Positions 26,617-35,384 are shown, counted from the first letter of the stretch. The stretch: 64,000 nt of DNA from JAHZFN01 sp965149945 (GCA_965149945.1 CBCTTQ010000002.1:62001-126000), one strand, 5' to 3'. Notes: generated by a model not told the origin, from the sequence alone. Made by a program: numbers and translations.

Positions 26617-26823
26617 ATGTTTAAATTCAATATTGTCGATTATATCGCCCTGATCTTGGTTATCATCGGCGCCGTCAATTGGGGACTGATCGGATTTTTT
26701 GATTTTGATCTGGTCAGCGCCCTCTTCGGGTTCGGCAGTCTGATTTCCAGATGTGTTTTCGCACTGGTAGGACTGGCCGGCCTTTATACCATCTCTTTTC
26801 TTTGGCGCAGACAAGAAGCCTGA
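26617..26823 (+). CDS. DUF378 small membrane protein
   Basis: 68 residues from the ATG at 26617, which stands 10 bases after AGGAGG (an ATG at 26608 is only 1 base away from it). Two hydrophobic helices; VDYIALILVIIGAVNWGLIGFF is the DUF378 signature. Function unknown. Single gene between divergent and convergent minus-strand genes, ended by a strong hairpin. Confidence 0.88.
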   Translation: MFKFNIVDYIALILVIIGAVNWGLIGFFDFDLVSALFGFGSLISRCVFALVGLAGLYTISFLWRRQEA

Positions 26824-26842
26824 ATCTCCGCCGCAACCCATA

Positions 26843-26872
26843 AAAAAGACTCTGCTTCGGCAGAGTCTTTTG
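26843..26872. terminator. Bidirectional rho-independent terminator
   Basis: A perfect stem GACTCTGC/GCAGAGTC with a TTCG tetraloop and A/T runs on both sides, between the convergent DUF378 and DUF4080 genes. Confidence 0.92.
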
Positions 26873-26874
26873 CT

Positions 26875-28611
26875 TTATAATTTTTCCAAAATCCGCGCCG
26901 CTCCCGTCATTCTCACCAAACGAGGCCGCCGCCAAATACCCGCAGTCTCCGTAAAATCCGCGACATAAACACCGGGCGCGTAGAGACCTACCGTCTCTTC
27001 CAAAGAAAATACCCGCAATTGCTTCAGCCATTTCCGTCTCGGCAAATCCGCCAATCGAGGGAACGCTGTCAAAAACAGTTCCTCATGAGCGCGAACGAAC
27101 CCCATCTCATTATATTCCCCCAGAAAAGCAGGGGGTTGCTGATTTGCTCGCGAAAAATCCAGGCGCAAAGCGCTCCTCCAAAGCGATGTTTGCTCCGGCA
27201 ATTTTTCCAGCAAAAACTCGTAAAGTACACGCCCCTTTTGGGCTTGATTTTTTCCTCCGGGGTGAAGGCGATCCGCCGTGCCCAACTCATAAAAGAAATC
27301 AAAGGGCTGTCCGCCTTGTTTTCGCCACTGTTCCACCGCCAAATCCAAAGTCTGCTCAAAAAACATCTCGTTATAATAGCCATCCACAGCGGTTTCCACT
27401 ACCGCCAACTGACAAAATTCCTCATAGGAAAGCCACGGTGTTCGCAAAACCTGATAAGGCGGCTCTTCCATATACACCAATCCATAAGAATCCGCTTCCG
27501 CTGCCAACGGCGTGCCGGGCAAAATTTTCAAAAATCCCAATTGCAAATAATGAGGACGCAGTTGATACAATCCGTTAAAGCTGTCTTTGAAATCCGCCAA
27601 TCCCTCATACGGCAATCCGGCAATCAAATCTAAATGCAGATGGATATTTTCCTTTGCCAGCAGAGTTTTGATAAAATCCATCGCCTTGGGTTGCAAAGGA
27701 TGGCGCCCCACCGCCCGTAGGGCGGGTTCATACAAGCTCTGTACACCGATTTCCGCCTGAAAATAACCGGCCGGCGCTTGAAGAAGCACCGATACCAGTT
27801 CTTCCGATAAACAAAGGGGCTCTAATTCTAAATGAAAACAAACCCCTTCCCGATACAAATCCAACAGCCCACGCAATAAATCCACCGCGCGACGAGGATT
27901 GCTGTTAAAGGTTCGGTCTACAAATTTGATTTTGCGGCAACCGCTCTCTATCAATCGCCGCAAATCCTCCAACACCAAAGGCAGCGCTCGATAGCGGATC
28001 GGATCCTCGGAGGAAAGGCAAAATTTACAGCCGAAAGGACAGCCGCGGCTGCTTTCATAATAAAGAATATGTTCCCGCAGCCGCCGCAAATCTTCCTCTG
28101 TATAATAATTGGGCAGCTCCGACAAATCCAAAGGCGGCGCCGGCGGATTTTCTCGAATATCTCCGCTTTGCCGATAAAACAGATTAGGGACTTCTTCCAA
28201 ATCCACCGGATCGGACAAGGCGAGCAAAGCCGTCCAACCCAATTCCCCTTCTCCTTCCAGCACATAATCTACCTGGGGGTATTTTCGCAAGCATAACCGC
28301 CCCCGCCCTTTCATCTGCGGACCACCCCACAACACCCGGCAGTCAGGCAGCACCTTTTTTAACATGCTGCTCAACGAAACTACCAGATTATAATTCCAAA
28401 TATAACAGGAAAACCCAACAAGATCCGGCTTCCGTTCTACAATGGCGCTTAACATTTCCAATGGTTGCCCATTGATATGAAACTCTAAACATTCCGAATG
28501 ATAACCGTGAAGCCCGGCGTAATTTTTCAAACAACAAACAGCCGGATTGCTATGCGTATATCGAGAATTCATCGCCACCAATAACGGTCGACGAAACCAA
28601 ACACTCACCAT
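26875..28611 (-). CDS. B12-binding-domain radical SAM protein, DUF4080 type
   Basis: 578 residues. An N-terminal cobalamin-binding-like Rossmann domain (~10-140: SRYTHSNPAVCCLKNYA, LVGFSCYIWNYN, LPDCRVLWGGPQ), a radical SAM core with SSRGCPFGCKFCLSS at ~190, KFVDRTFNSNP, and a DUF4080 C-terminal half (from ~370). Reaction unknown. Whether B12 is bound is uncertain: the typical DxHxxG is not obvious. AGGAGG at good spacing before the ATG. Single gene. Confidence 0.87.
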   Translation of the reverse strand: MVSVWFRRPLLVAMNSRYTHSNPAVCCLKNYAGLHGYHSECLEFHINGQPLEMLSAIVERKPDLVGFSCYIWNYNLVVSLSSMLKKVLPDCRVLWGGPQMKGRGRLCLRKYPQVDYVLEGEGELGWTALLALSDPVDLEEVPNLFYRQSGDIRENPPAPPLDLSELPNYYTEEDLRRLREHILYYESSRGCPFGCKFCLSSEDPIRYRALPLVLEDLRRLIESGCRKIKFVDRTFNSNPRRAVDLLRGLLDLYREGVCFHLELEPLCLSEELVSVLLQAPAGYFQAEIGVQSLYEPALRAVGRHPLQPKAMDFIKTLLAKENIHLHLDLIAGLPYEGLADFKDSFNGLYQLRPHYLQLGFLKILPGTPLAAEADSYGLVYMEEPPYQVLRTPWLSYEEFCQLAVVETAVDGYYNEMFFEQTLDLAVEQWRKQGGQPFDFFYELGTADRLHPGGKNQAQKGRVLYEFLLEKLPEQTSLWRSALRLDFSRANQQPPAFLGEYNEMGFVRAHEELFLTAFPRLADLPRRKWLKQLRVFSLEETVGLYAPGVYVADFTETAGIWRRPRLVRMTGAARILEKL

Positions 28612-28638
28612 ACATCCTCCTTTTCATCAGCGGAAAAG

Positions 28639-28669
28639 AAAAAGGCAAACTTGACCGTCTGCCTTTTTT
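28639..28669 (-). terminator. Rho-independent terminator
   Basis: The hairpin AAAGGCAAAC / GTCTGCCTTT (one mismatch) with flanking A/T runs, 40 bases after the hypothetical gene that ends at 28709; it closes the thiN-ycxB-hypothetical operon. Confidence 0.75.
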
Positions 28670-28708
28670 CTTACTTTTTCAAAGCGCTGCTGCCATGCCG
28701 CAGTATCT

Positions 28709-29221
28709 TTATACATCTTTTTCCATTTGCAACTCGGGATAAAAATCCCGCAACATTTCCATGCTTTTGTTGACAAAATCATCTTTTTGTTTCAAGTCAC
28801 ACATGGTCTGATACACAAACAACGCGGCGTCCTTACTGTCCGCGAATTTCTGCCGCATCACAATATTTTCCTGAAGCAAATAATCATATGCCACAGCCAA
28901 AGTCGCCTCACCCAAAGAAATCTGGCGATGATCTTCCCACCAATGACGTTCTGCCCAAGCTTCTTCCACTTCAGGCACAATATAAGCATCCTGCTCTCGC
29001 AAAACTTTGGCAGTTTTTCCGTTTTCATCTTCGCAAATCACGACATCTTTGACGATTTCATTATCAATGGCGTTAATCTGAATCCCGATCATCTTCAGCA
29101 TCAACGGTTCGTCCTTTGCCGAATCGGCAGGACTGCCGGATTTTTCCGCTTCTACTTTCTTCTTGATATAGTCCAGAATGGCCATTCGCATTTCCGCTTT
29201 GTATTTGTCATCAACCGGCAT
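28709..29221 (-). CDS. Hypothetical protein, acidic, soluble
   Basis: 170 residues, no recognised domain, no signal peptide and no membrane helix. Rich in Glu/Asp/Lys; predicted mostly helical, with an aromatic cluster WAERHWWEDHRQISLGEA in the middle that looks like a structured core. It has a conventional start and lies 39 bases after the ycxB-like gene, before a terminator, so it is very likely real and co-transcribed with ycxB and thiN. I cannot assign a function. Confidence 0.75.
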   Translation of the reverse strand: MPVDDKYKAEMRMAILDYIKKKVEAEKSGSPADSAKDEPLMLKMIGIQINAIDNEIVKDVVICEDENGKTAKVLREQDAYIVPEVEEAWAERHWWEDHRQISLGEATLAVAYDYLLQENIVMRQKFADSKDAALFVYQTMCDLKQKDDFVNKSMEMLRDFYPELQMEKDV

Positions 29222-29260
29222 CAGTCAAACCTCCAAAAAATTCTGTACTGCTCACAAATT

Positions 29261-29977
29261 TTATGGCAATTTCACTTTGATTTTTTTATTGTTCGCTGTA
29301 TTTTTCAGGATTAAATTCCGAATCGCCTGCACCTGAATGCCTGACAAAACACGAATCGGCAAAACCACAGCATGAGTGCCGTCCACCACAAACAGGAAAA
29401 AATCTTCCGTCTGACGAATATATTTGAATTTTTCCCAAGGGATCTTTTTTCCTCTGGATTTTGACGCCACTGCCACCCGTTTATCACTGATGCTGTAACG
29501 CAAATGTTTGGCGTAAAAAATGTTTTTCTCGTATGCTTTGCTGATTTGCGATTTCAGCAACATCGGCAGCCCGATGGAAACGACCAAAGCGGTCAAAATC
29601 ACTAAAATTAAGAGTCCTGTTGTAATTTCCATTCCGGGAATAAAATACCGCACAATCAAGTCCAAAAAAATCACAATTGCAAAAAGAAATGCGGCTCGAA
29701 TAATTCCTCTGCGATAAAAAATATAATTGATATGCGCGACATAATAATCCTCGTTGGAAACAGTTGCTTTAACATTCACCTCTTTGATCTCAGAGACATC
29801 TTTGACTTTGGGCGTTTGGTCCTCAATCTCAAAAGCCACAGTTTCCCCTGTTTCTTCGTCCAAAACATGGACTTCCTCCACAATCTGCGCTTCCGCTCCC
29901 TTTATTGGGGCATCGCCGGTAGATTGCGGTCCCTGCTCTTTGGACTCTGCCCGCAGGGCGTTTTTTTCTTCTGACAT
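29261..29977 (-). CDS. YcxB-like membrane protein
   Basis: 238 residues. An acidic Glu-rich cytoplasmic N-terminus (~1-90), two membrane helices (IIRAAFLFAIVIFLDLIVRYF and GLLILVILTALVVSIGLPML), then a YcxB-type domain with YSISDKRVAVASKSRGKKIPWEKFKYIRQTEDFFLFVV and a closing LPIRVL. The long charged N-terminus is not typical of YcxB proteins. Function unknown. Lies 20 bases after thiN. Confidence 0.75.
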   Translation of the reverse strand: MSEEKNALRAESKEQGPQSTGDAPIKGAEAQIVEEVHVLDEETGETVAFEIEDQTPKVKDVSEIKEVNVKATVSNEDYYVAHINYIFYRRGIIRAAFLFAIVIFLDLIVRYFIPGMEITTGLLILVILTALVVSIGLPMLLKSQISKAYEKNIFYAKHLRYSISDKRVAVASKSRGKKIPWEKFKYIRQTEDFFLFVVDGTHAVVLPIRVLSGIQVQAIRNLILKNTANNKKIKVKLP

Positions 29978-29996
29978 GCGCTCTCCTCCTTGCTCC

Positions 29997-30662
29997 TTAT
30001 CTGTTTTGGATGACCATCAAATACCCTTGCCGCAGGGTGACGGTTCCTTCCTCAGATACCAATTCATTGCTGATTCCCAAAGTCTCGGCAAAAGTCAAAG
30101 AAGCTTCCCGCAACGGATAATAAAATCCCTCCAGCGTAATGCCTCTTGCCTCCCCGGCAAAAGCCAACAATGAAACGGTTTTTCCATGTATCAATTCTAC
30201 CTTTTGGCAAGAATATCCTTTTATCATATAGATGAAAGAGTCATCATTACAAAAAACAACCTCTACTCCTTTGTCTAAGGCGCCTTTGCTCAAATACAGA
30301 TTAGCCAGCGTATGATCCAGGCGGCCGCCGCATCCCCCCACAACGAAAACACGTGGGTACCCGTGACGCAAAGCATACTCAACACCCAAAGCAAAAGCCT
30401 TTTCACCGTCGGTATAATCTTTTTCCGTTTCATAATCATCACGGGGAACTTGTGCCGCCGCGCACCACTCCAACGTTTCCGCGCTGACCGAATCCATATC
30501 ACCGATCAAATGATCGGGCAGCCTGCCGCAAAGCCGCGCCAAATCCGCCCCTCGGTCGGCGGCAATGCAATAAGCGGCCTCCGCGACAACGGATCGGATG
30601 TCCGACCGCTGCGGCAAAGCGCCGCCCAAAGTCAAAACAACCTCCGCCTTTTCTTTACTCAC
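29997..30662 (-). CDS. thiN: Thiamine diphosphokinase
   Basis: Makes thiamine diphosphate from thiamine and ATP. The GTG at 30662 gives 221 residues, beginning just before VVLTLGGALP; upstream in-frame residues are hydrophobic and not family-like. Motifs: ADRGADLA, LIGDMDSV (nucleotide binding), DYETEKDYTDGEKAF, and VGGCGGRLDHTLANLYL (thiamine site), then EARGITLEGFYYPL. First gene of the small operon with ycxB and the hypothetical gene. ThDP is needed by the PFOR encoded downstream in this window, though there is no direct link. Confidence 0.93.
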   Translation of the reverse strand: MSKEKAEVVLTLGGALPQRSDIRSVVAEAAYCIAADRGADLARLCGRLPDHLIGDMDSVSAETLEWCAAAQVPRDDYETEKDYTDGEKAFALGVEYALRHGYPRVFVVGGCGGRLDHTLANLYLSKGALDKGVEVVFCNDDSFIYMIKGYSCQKVELIHGKTVSLLAFAGEARGITLEGFYYPLREASLTFAETLGISNELVSEEGTVTLRQGYLMVIQNR

Positions 30663-30874
30663 AACATCCCGTCCTTTCCGCGATTGTATCTGTGATACAA
30701 AAAAGAAAAGAAACAAATTCTTTCCGAAAAACCGTTTTCAAAATATTGCCAAAAAAAAGAAAATACAGCCTGTTACCTATTATAACAGGTAATAAAATAA
30801 AAATCCAGTACTCTGCCGATTTTCTTTCACACAAAAAACATATTCTGCCCAAAACAGATGTTTTTTACTGAGAC

Positions 30875-30903
30875 TTGTACAAATTGTGTAAATATAGTAA
30901 AAT
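30875..30903 (+). promoter_or_regulatory. Probable promoter of the AI-2E-family transporter gene
   Basis: TTGTAC at 30875-30880 and TAAAAT at 30898-30903, 17 bp apart, about 68 bases before the ATG at 30971. Confidence 0.5.
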
Positions 30904-30970
30904 AAATAGGAAAGAACACGATATCCATTTTGTCCGAAAAATATCGGAAGAGAGGAAAGAGGCGAATCCC

Positions 30971-32404
30971 ATGAAAATTCAAAAAAATCACGGGTACTTA
31001 ACCATTGCGGTCTATGCCTTCTGCACCGCGTTGGCTATCGTTGTTTGCTATTTAATTTTAAGCAATCTTTCCGATTTCGGAAAGGAAGTTTGGAATGTCA
31101 TCAGTGTATTCACTCCGTTTATCTGGGGACTTTCTATTGCCTATGTACTGAATCCGTTGATGAAATGGCAGGAACGGCGTCTGGTCAAAATCCCATGGCT
31201 GCAAGAACACCGCAAAGTCAAACGAGCAGCCTCTGTCACAGGCACTATGCTTATCTTTTTTGTCCTGTTGTACAGCTTCTTTTCTCTGGTCATTCCAACT
31301 GTCAGCCAAAGCGTCGCCCATTTAATCGGCAATTTGAATTTTTATTATACTCACCTAGAAGAATTCATTCAAAATTTCTGTACCACCTATCTCAACGGAA
31401 TGCTTTCTCTCTCCCAAATTCACGCCCTCACTCAAGACATCATCAGCGAAGTGAATAAAGCCGGTGATCTTATTACCGAATTTCTGCCCCAAAGCGTTAA
31501 TTTGCTGATCAGCCTAACCGGAAAATTGACCAATATCATCATCGCCCTGATCGTTTCCATTTATTTTCTGGCCAGCAAAGAAACCTTCTTAGCGCAGATG
31601 AAAAAAATACTCTATGCTTTTACCAATACCGCGAAATCCCAATATACCTTAAACCTGGCGGATAAAACCAATAAAATTTTCAACGGCTATGTTTCCGGTA
31701 GTATTCTGGACGCCATCATCGTCGGCTGTCTCTGTTACCTTTGCTTGAAAATCTTTCATATTGAGTACGCCGCTCTGATCAGCCTGCTGGTGGGTGTAAC
31801 CAATGTTATCCCTTTCTTCGGTCCCTTTCTCGGCGCGATCCCTTCCGCCATTCTGCTGCTTTTGGTAGAACCTCGCCAATCTCTGATTTTCGTGGTAATC
31901 ATCTTCATTTTGCAACAAACAGACGGCAACGTCATCAAACCGAAAGTTCTGGGACAAACCACCGGCCTTGCCTCTTTCTGGGTTATTTTTTCCGTGACGG
32001 TAGGCGGCAGCCTTTTCGGAATCCCCGGCATGTTCGTCGGCGTACCGGTTTTCGCTGTTATCTATACCTTGATCAAGGAATTGGTGGAAAGTCGTCTGCG
32101 GAAAAAAAATCTGTCTCCCAACACCATGGACTATCGAGAAGATTTAGAAGATCGTTTCCCTATCCCGGACCGTCTGAAGCAAGAAACGAAAAATAACGAC
32201 CCAAACAGCACCCAATCCAAGACAAAACCGAAGGTTTTCCGCAAAAAGTCCAAATCCGCCGAAACCTCCGAACAACGGCAAGAAAACACTCCCTCTGAAA
32301 CTGAAGCAGCGGAACATATCTCCGAAACAGAGAAAAGTACGTCCGAGGAATCAAAACAAACACAATGCTCGGAATCGGAGCAAACGGAATATGAACCACG
32401 CTGA
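30971..32404 (+). CDS. AI-2E family permease with long charged tail
   Basis: 477 residues from the ATG at 30971 (AAGAGGCG upstream); a frame-open stretch before it lacks a ribosome site. Eight or so membrane helices in the family pattern: two at the N-terminus, a long amphipathic middle, and LISLLVGVTNVIPFFGPFLGAIPSAILLLL with the family's PxxGPFLGxxPA motif, then GIPGMFVGVPVFAVIY. Members move autoinducer-2, organic anions or act in Na+/H+ exchange; the substrate is not predictable. The last ~110 residues are Ser/Glu/Lys/Thr-rich and probably disordered in the cytoplasm, which is longer than usual. Confidence 0.88.
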   Translation: MKIQKNHGYLTIAVYAFCTALAIVVCYLILSNLSDFGKEVWNVISVFTPFIWGLSIAYVLNPLMKWQERRLVKIPWLQEHRKVKRAASVTGTMLIFFVLLYSFFSLVIPTVSQSVAHLIGNLNFYYTHLEEFIQNFCTTYLNGMLSLSQIHALTQDIISEVNKAGDLITEFLPQSVNLLISLTGKLTNIIIALIVSIYFLASKETFLAQMKKILYAFTNTAKSQYTLNLADKTNKIFNGYVSGSILDAIIVGCLCYLCLKIFHIEYAALISLLVGVTNVIPFFGPFLGAIPSAILLLLVEPRQSLIFVVIIFILQQTDGNVIKPKVLGQTTGLASFWVIFSVTVGGSLFGIPGMFVGVPVFAVIYTLIKELVESRLRKKNLSPNTMDYREDLEDRFPIPDRLKQETKNNDPNSTQSKTKPKVFRKKSKSAETSEQRQENTPSETEAAEHISETEKSTSEESKQTQCSESEQTEYEPR

Positions 32405-32543
32405 CCACCATCACAAGACCCTCTCCAAAGAAAAAACTTTTCCTCGAGAAGTAAGAACAGTAATAAAAAAATACATAACCTCCCTGCTAAATCCGACAGA
32501 TAAAGGAAATAGGGGATTTTCTGAAATTTTTTGCTTTTAATTC

Positions 32544-32572
32544 TTTACAAATGGAGAAGTTCATAGTATAAT
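32544..32572 (+). promoter_or_regulatory. Promoter of tRNA-Gln
   Basis: TTTACA at 32544-32549 and TATAAT at 32567-32572 with 17-bp spacing, ending 12 bases before the tRNA. Confidence 0.8.
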
Positions 32573-32584
32573 GTTATAGGTCGA

Positions 32585-32659
32585 TGGGGTATCGCCAAGC
32601 GGTAAGGCCACGGTTTCTGGCACCGTTATTCGAGGGTTCGAATCCTTCTACCCCAGCCA
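32585..32659 (+). tRNA. tRNA-Gln (anticodon CTG)
   Basis: A full cloverleaf can be drawn: acceptor TGGGGTA/TACCCCA with discriminator G, D-arm with GGTAAGG, anticodon stem ACGGT/ACCGT around the loop TTCTGGC (anticodon CTG), variable TATTC, T-arm GAGGG-TTCGAAT-CCTTC, and encoded CCA at 32657-32659. A promoter precedes it and a terminator follows at once, so it is a single transcription unit. Confidence 0.95.
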
Positions 32660-32661
32660 TT

Positions 32662-32692
32662 AAAAAGCACTCGCGGTTTGCGAGTGCTTTTT
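32662..32692 (+). terminator. Terminator of the tRNA-Gln transcript
   Basis: The stem GCACTCGC/GCGAGTGC with a GGTTT loop, extended by A/T pairs and a T-run, begins 3 bases after CCA. Confidence 0.92.
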
Positions 32693-33001
32693 GTATTTTC
32701 TCTGCCTATCACGTCAATCAGGTTTTCGGCTTCTTTATTCGCATGGCTTTCACAATTCTATTCTCGGCGATTATAATACTTTCCGGATCTCCCAATTGAT
32801 CTTATTCGAAAATCTTTTCGTTCTTTCCGCTACCTCTGTTTATGGCGCCGGGATTTATTCCGACTTTTATCTGTTTCTCTGGTTTTTACAAATATTTCTG
32901 TCATTCTGTCTCTGCCTTTCGACAAGCTTCAGCAAAAATCCGCTGACGCTGACAAAATGTAAGGGATCTTTCTTTACAAGACTCTCTTACCAAAGCCACC
33001 C
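32693..33001. other. Intergenic stretch after tRNA-Gln
   Basis: About 310 bases between the tRNA terminator and the end of the yneA-like gene. Six-frame reading gives only weak, Phe/Leu-rich frames without ribosome sites. I see nothing I can name. Confidence 0.5.
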
Positions 33002-33292
33002 TTACAGACCGACGGGGATTCGCAGCATTTGTCCCGCCTGCAAAGACGCATGCGCCAAATCATTCATGACTTTCACTTCATAGATAATCTTGTTCATATT
33101 ACCGTCATAATCGGGATTATATTCCCGCACCAAATTCCACAGCGAATCGCCTTCACTGACCCGTACTTCCTGCCAGTCAACAGCAGGGCGAGTGTCGCCA
33201 AAGGCATTCACACCGCAAGAAAAGCAAAACAACAAAACCAGTACCAATAACAAAATTCGATTCCAGCAAAGTTTTTTTCTTTTTCCCTTCAT
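33002..33292 (-). CDS. YneA-like SOS cell-division inhibitor (membrane anchor plus LysM)
   Basis: 96 residues from the ATG at 33292. A basic start and one hydrophobic helix (ILLLVLVLLFCFSCGVNAF) are followed by a LysM domain: VRVSEGDSLWNLVREYNPDYDGNMNKIIYEVKVMNDL...LQAGQMLRIP. YneA, which delays division during the SOS response in Bacillus, has exactly this layout and lies divergent from lexA, as here. A LexA box (33305-33318) is 13 bases before the start codon, and two more lie in the shared intergenic region, so SOS induction is well supported. Confidence 0.85.
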   Translation of the reverse strand: MKGKRKKLCWNRILLLVLVLLFCFSCGVNAFGDTRPAVDWQEVRVSEGDSLWNLVREYNPDYDGNMNKIIYEVKVMNDLAHASLQAGQMLRIPVGL

Positions 33293-33304
33293 TCTGACAA
33301 CCCC

Positions 33305-33318
33305 CAAACATTTGTTCG
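33305..33318. promoter_or_regulatory. LexA (SOS) box, yneA-proximal
   Basis: CAAACATTTGTTCG: one mismatch to CGAAC-N4-GTTCG, next to the yneA-like start codon. Confidence 0.75.
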
Positions 33319-33337
33319 CTTTACCTCTTCATTATAA

Positions 33338-33351
33338 CGAACATGCGTTCG
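33338..33351. promoter_or_regulatory. LexA (SOS) box, central
   Basis: CGAACATGCGTTCG: a perfect match to the Bacillota SOS consensus CGAAC-N4-GTTCG. Confidence 0.93.
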
Positions 33352-33378
33352 TATGTCAAGAGTATTTTCATGTTTTTT

Positions 33379-33392
33379 CGAACAAATGTTTG
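33379..33392. promoter_or_regulatory. LexA (SOS) box overlapping the lexA -35
   Basis: CGAACAAATGTTTG: one mismatch to the consensus; its last bases overlap the lexA -35 element, so LexA bound here would block its own promoter. Confidence 0.85.
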
Positions 33393-33418
33393 CAATCTTT
33401 TTTTTTCTATGTTATAAT
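33390..33418 (+). promoter_or_regulatory. lexA promoter
   Basis: TTGCAA at 33390-33395 and TATAAT at 33413-33418 with 17-bp spacing, ending 38 bases before the lexA ATG. Confidence 0.85.
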
Positions 33419-33456
33419 TAGGAAAGAAGCCACGGGATCATCGGGGAGGAACTGCC

Positions 33457-34107
33457 ATGAATCAACCATTAACCGAACGCCAACAAGCTGTTTTAAATTT
33501 TATCAAAGAAGAACTGCTCTTCAAAGGCTATCCGCCCACAGTTCGAGAAATCTGCGAAGCGGTAGGACTGAATTCTCCTTCCACCGTCCATTCTCATTTA
33601 AAAACTTTGGAAAAGAAAGGCTATATCCGCAGGGATCCTGCCAAAAACCGCGCTCTGGAAGTAGTGGATTTTGATCAACACAAAACCAACCGTACCATTG
33701 AACAATTGGCACAGCCTTTATCGGAAAAGGAATTGGCTCAAATTCCTCTGGTCGGCGTCATCACCGCCGGTCAGCCCATCCTGGCGGAAGAGAACATCAC
33801 GGACTCCTTTCCTTTGCCGCTGGATTTTCTCCGTTCCAACCAGCAATTGTTTATGTTGCGAATCAAAGGAGAAAGCATGATCGAAGCGGGCATTTTAGAC
33901 GGCGACCTGATTGTAGTGGAAAAAACACCGGTTGTTCGCAACGGTGAAATTGCCGCCGTATTGGTGGAAGATTCCGCAACAGTCAAATATTTCTTTAAGG
34001 AGAAGGATTACTATCGTTTGCAGCCGGCTAACAGCGCTATGGATCCCATTTTGGTGGACAACTGTCAAATTTTGGGACGGGTCATCGCCCTGATGCGCAG
34101 ATTTTAA
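33457..34107 (+). CDS. lexA: SOS repressor LexA
   Basis: 216 residues. N-terminal winged helix (LTERQQAVLNFI, YPPTVREICEAVGLNSPSTVHSHLKTLEKKGYI), then the autoproteolysis domain with cleavage site Ala104-Gly105 in VGVITAGQPI, catalytic Ser140 in IKGESMIEAGI and Lys177 in SATVKYFFKE. All key residues are present. GGGGAGG lies before the ATG. Autoregulated through the box over its -35. Confidence 0.98.
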   Translation: MNQPLTERQQAVLNFIKEELLFKGYPPTVREICEAVGLNSPSTVHSHLKTLEKKGYIRRDPAKNRALEVVDFDQHKTNRTIEQLAQPLSEKELAQIPLVGVITAGQPILAEENITDSFPLPLDFLRSNQQLFMLRIKGESMIEAGILDGDLIVVEKTPVVRNGEIAAVLVEDSATVKYFFKEKDYYRLQPANSAMDPILVDNCQILGRVIALMRRF

Positions 34108-34114
34108 AAAGCGA

Positions 34115-34146
34115 AAAAAGCCTCCGCGTTTTGCGGAGGCTTTTCC
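34115..34146. terminator. Rho-independent terminator after lexA
   Basis: The stem AAAAGCCTCCGC/GCGGAGGCTTTT with a GTTTT loop. It could also end the convergent DUF169 transcript. Confidence 0.92.
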
Positions 34147-34340
34147 TTATAACATTGTCGCTTTTGAATAAGACTGCAACTTCTTAATTTTAGAAAGTTA
34201 CAATTCCAAAACCTGTGAGCCAACCTTCCTCGCCGCATAGATCGAAGAATTTTTCAAAAAAAATGCTTACCTTTTCAGGAAACGTCGCCTTTTACATCAG
34301 GCCAACAAGAAAAAATTTCCATTAGAAAAAGAAACCTGTT

Positions 34341-35099
34341 CTAACGACCGGCGATTTGCTGCCAGGCAGGCGTTGTCATACACCCTTCATCCGCGCCTTG
34401 TTCCATTTCCCGAAACATGGCAAAAGGCACCGTAAAGCTTAGCAATTCCCGTGGCAGCTGATCGCGCTGGGAAATATCAAAAAATCCTAAAACCGCATTG
34501 GGCTGCGCTTTTTTACTTTCCTGATAGGCAAATAAAATATTGTGACAAGCAGCGCCGAAAGGCGCCACTGTGTTGCAAACAGTTCCCCGATGATACCCGG
34601 CAGTAATAACCAATACGGAAAGCTGGTCCGGATTTGCAAACAGTACCATCAAATCCGGTTCTCGATCGTCAGGAGCCAAAGAAAAGGGATAAAAAACCAC
34701 GTAGCGTTTTCCGCTGACCGTATAGGGCATCTCTTGTTTCCATTTTTTTACCAATTCCGGACTGGCAAAAAATCGTTCGCCCCGACGCAAATGTTCCGGC
34801 ATCTGCTTTCCTCCGTCCGGTAAATCCAAAAATCCGGTGGAAAGCAGGCGTTCCGTCGGATGTCCCTGAGCGACAAAGGCATTTCCAAAACAAATTCCCA
34901 CCCCGCCGCCGGGACAACCGTAAGTATGCTCATCAAAAACCGCCGTTTTCTTTTGCCTTGCGGCTGCTAACAACATCGACGCCACACATCCCCGTTTTCC
35001 TTCCTGAAACTGCAGTGCTCCCTCCGGTTTTTCATCGGTAAAATACACCGCTACCGGCTCATACAACAATCCCAGTTTTTTAATAAACGGACTTTTCAT
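34341..35099 (-). CDS. DUF169 domain protein
   Basis: 252 residues from the ATG at 35099 with AAGGAGGAG upstream; the longer in-frame start at 35165 lacks a site. DUF169 pattern: LYEPVAVYFTDEKPEGA, CVASMLLAAARQKKTAVF, GCPGGGVGICFGN, a block with VVFYPFSLAPDDREPDLMVLFANPDQLSVLV, and GAACHNILFAYQ. Several conserved Cys residues (Cys in KRGCVAS, GCPGGG, GAACH) suggest metal or cluster binding; this is inference. Found in many anaerobes with no known function. Single gene, divergent from the T-box operon. Confidence 0.88.
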   Translation of the reverse strand: MKSPFIKKLGLLYEPVAVYFTDEKPEGALQFQEGKRGCVASMLLAAARQKKTAVFDEHTYGCPGGGVGICFGNAFVAQGHPTERLLSTGFLDLPDGGKQMPEHLRRGERFFASPELVKKWKQEMPYTVSGKRYVVFYPFSLAPDDREPDLMVLFANPDQLSVLVITAGYHRGTVCNTVAPFGAACHNILFAYQESKKAQPNAVLGFFDISQRDQLPRELLSFTVPFAMFREMEQGADEGCMTTPAWQQIAGR

Positions 35100-35355
35100 A
35101 AAATATCTCCTCCTTTGTGAAACAAGCGCGCTCTCTGTTTTGACAAGCTCCTTGCTGTATTCCATTTTTTATCTGTTTTCCCGACAGGAATCTTCATGGC
35201 TCAATTTTTTGATTATTTTAAAGAAACACGCGAAAAATTCATTCGCCGAATAAAAATATACGCTTTCTCTTCGGTCTGCTCCCATATTCGCATTCAGTAT
35301 AACAGATTCCCCACAGAACGCAAATGGTTTTCCTTGTTTTTTCACAAAAAAAACA

Positions 35356-35384
35356 TTGACATTTTTTCGGAAAACTTGTATTAT
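35356..35384 (+). promoter_or_regulatory. Promoter of the leucine T-box operon
   Basis: TTGACA at 35356-35361 and TATTAT at 35379-35384, 17 bp apart; transcription should begin near 35391 and run ~315 bases of leader before the first gene. Confidence 0.88.

Noticed and set aside
30768..30793. An inverted repeat CCTGTTA/TAACAGG between thiN and the AI-2E-family gene
   Set aside because: Only 7 bp and embedded in A/T-rich sequence, with no T-run; too weak to call an operator or terminator.
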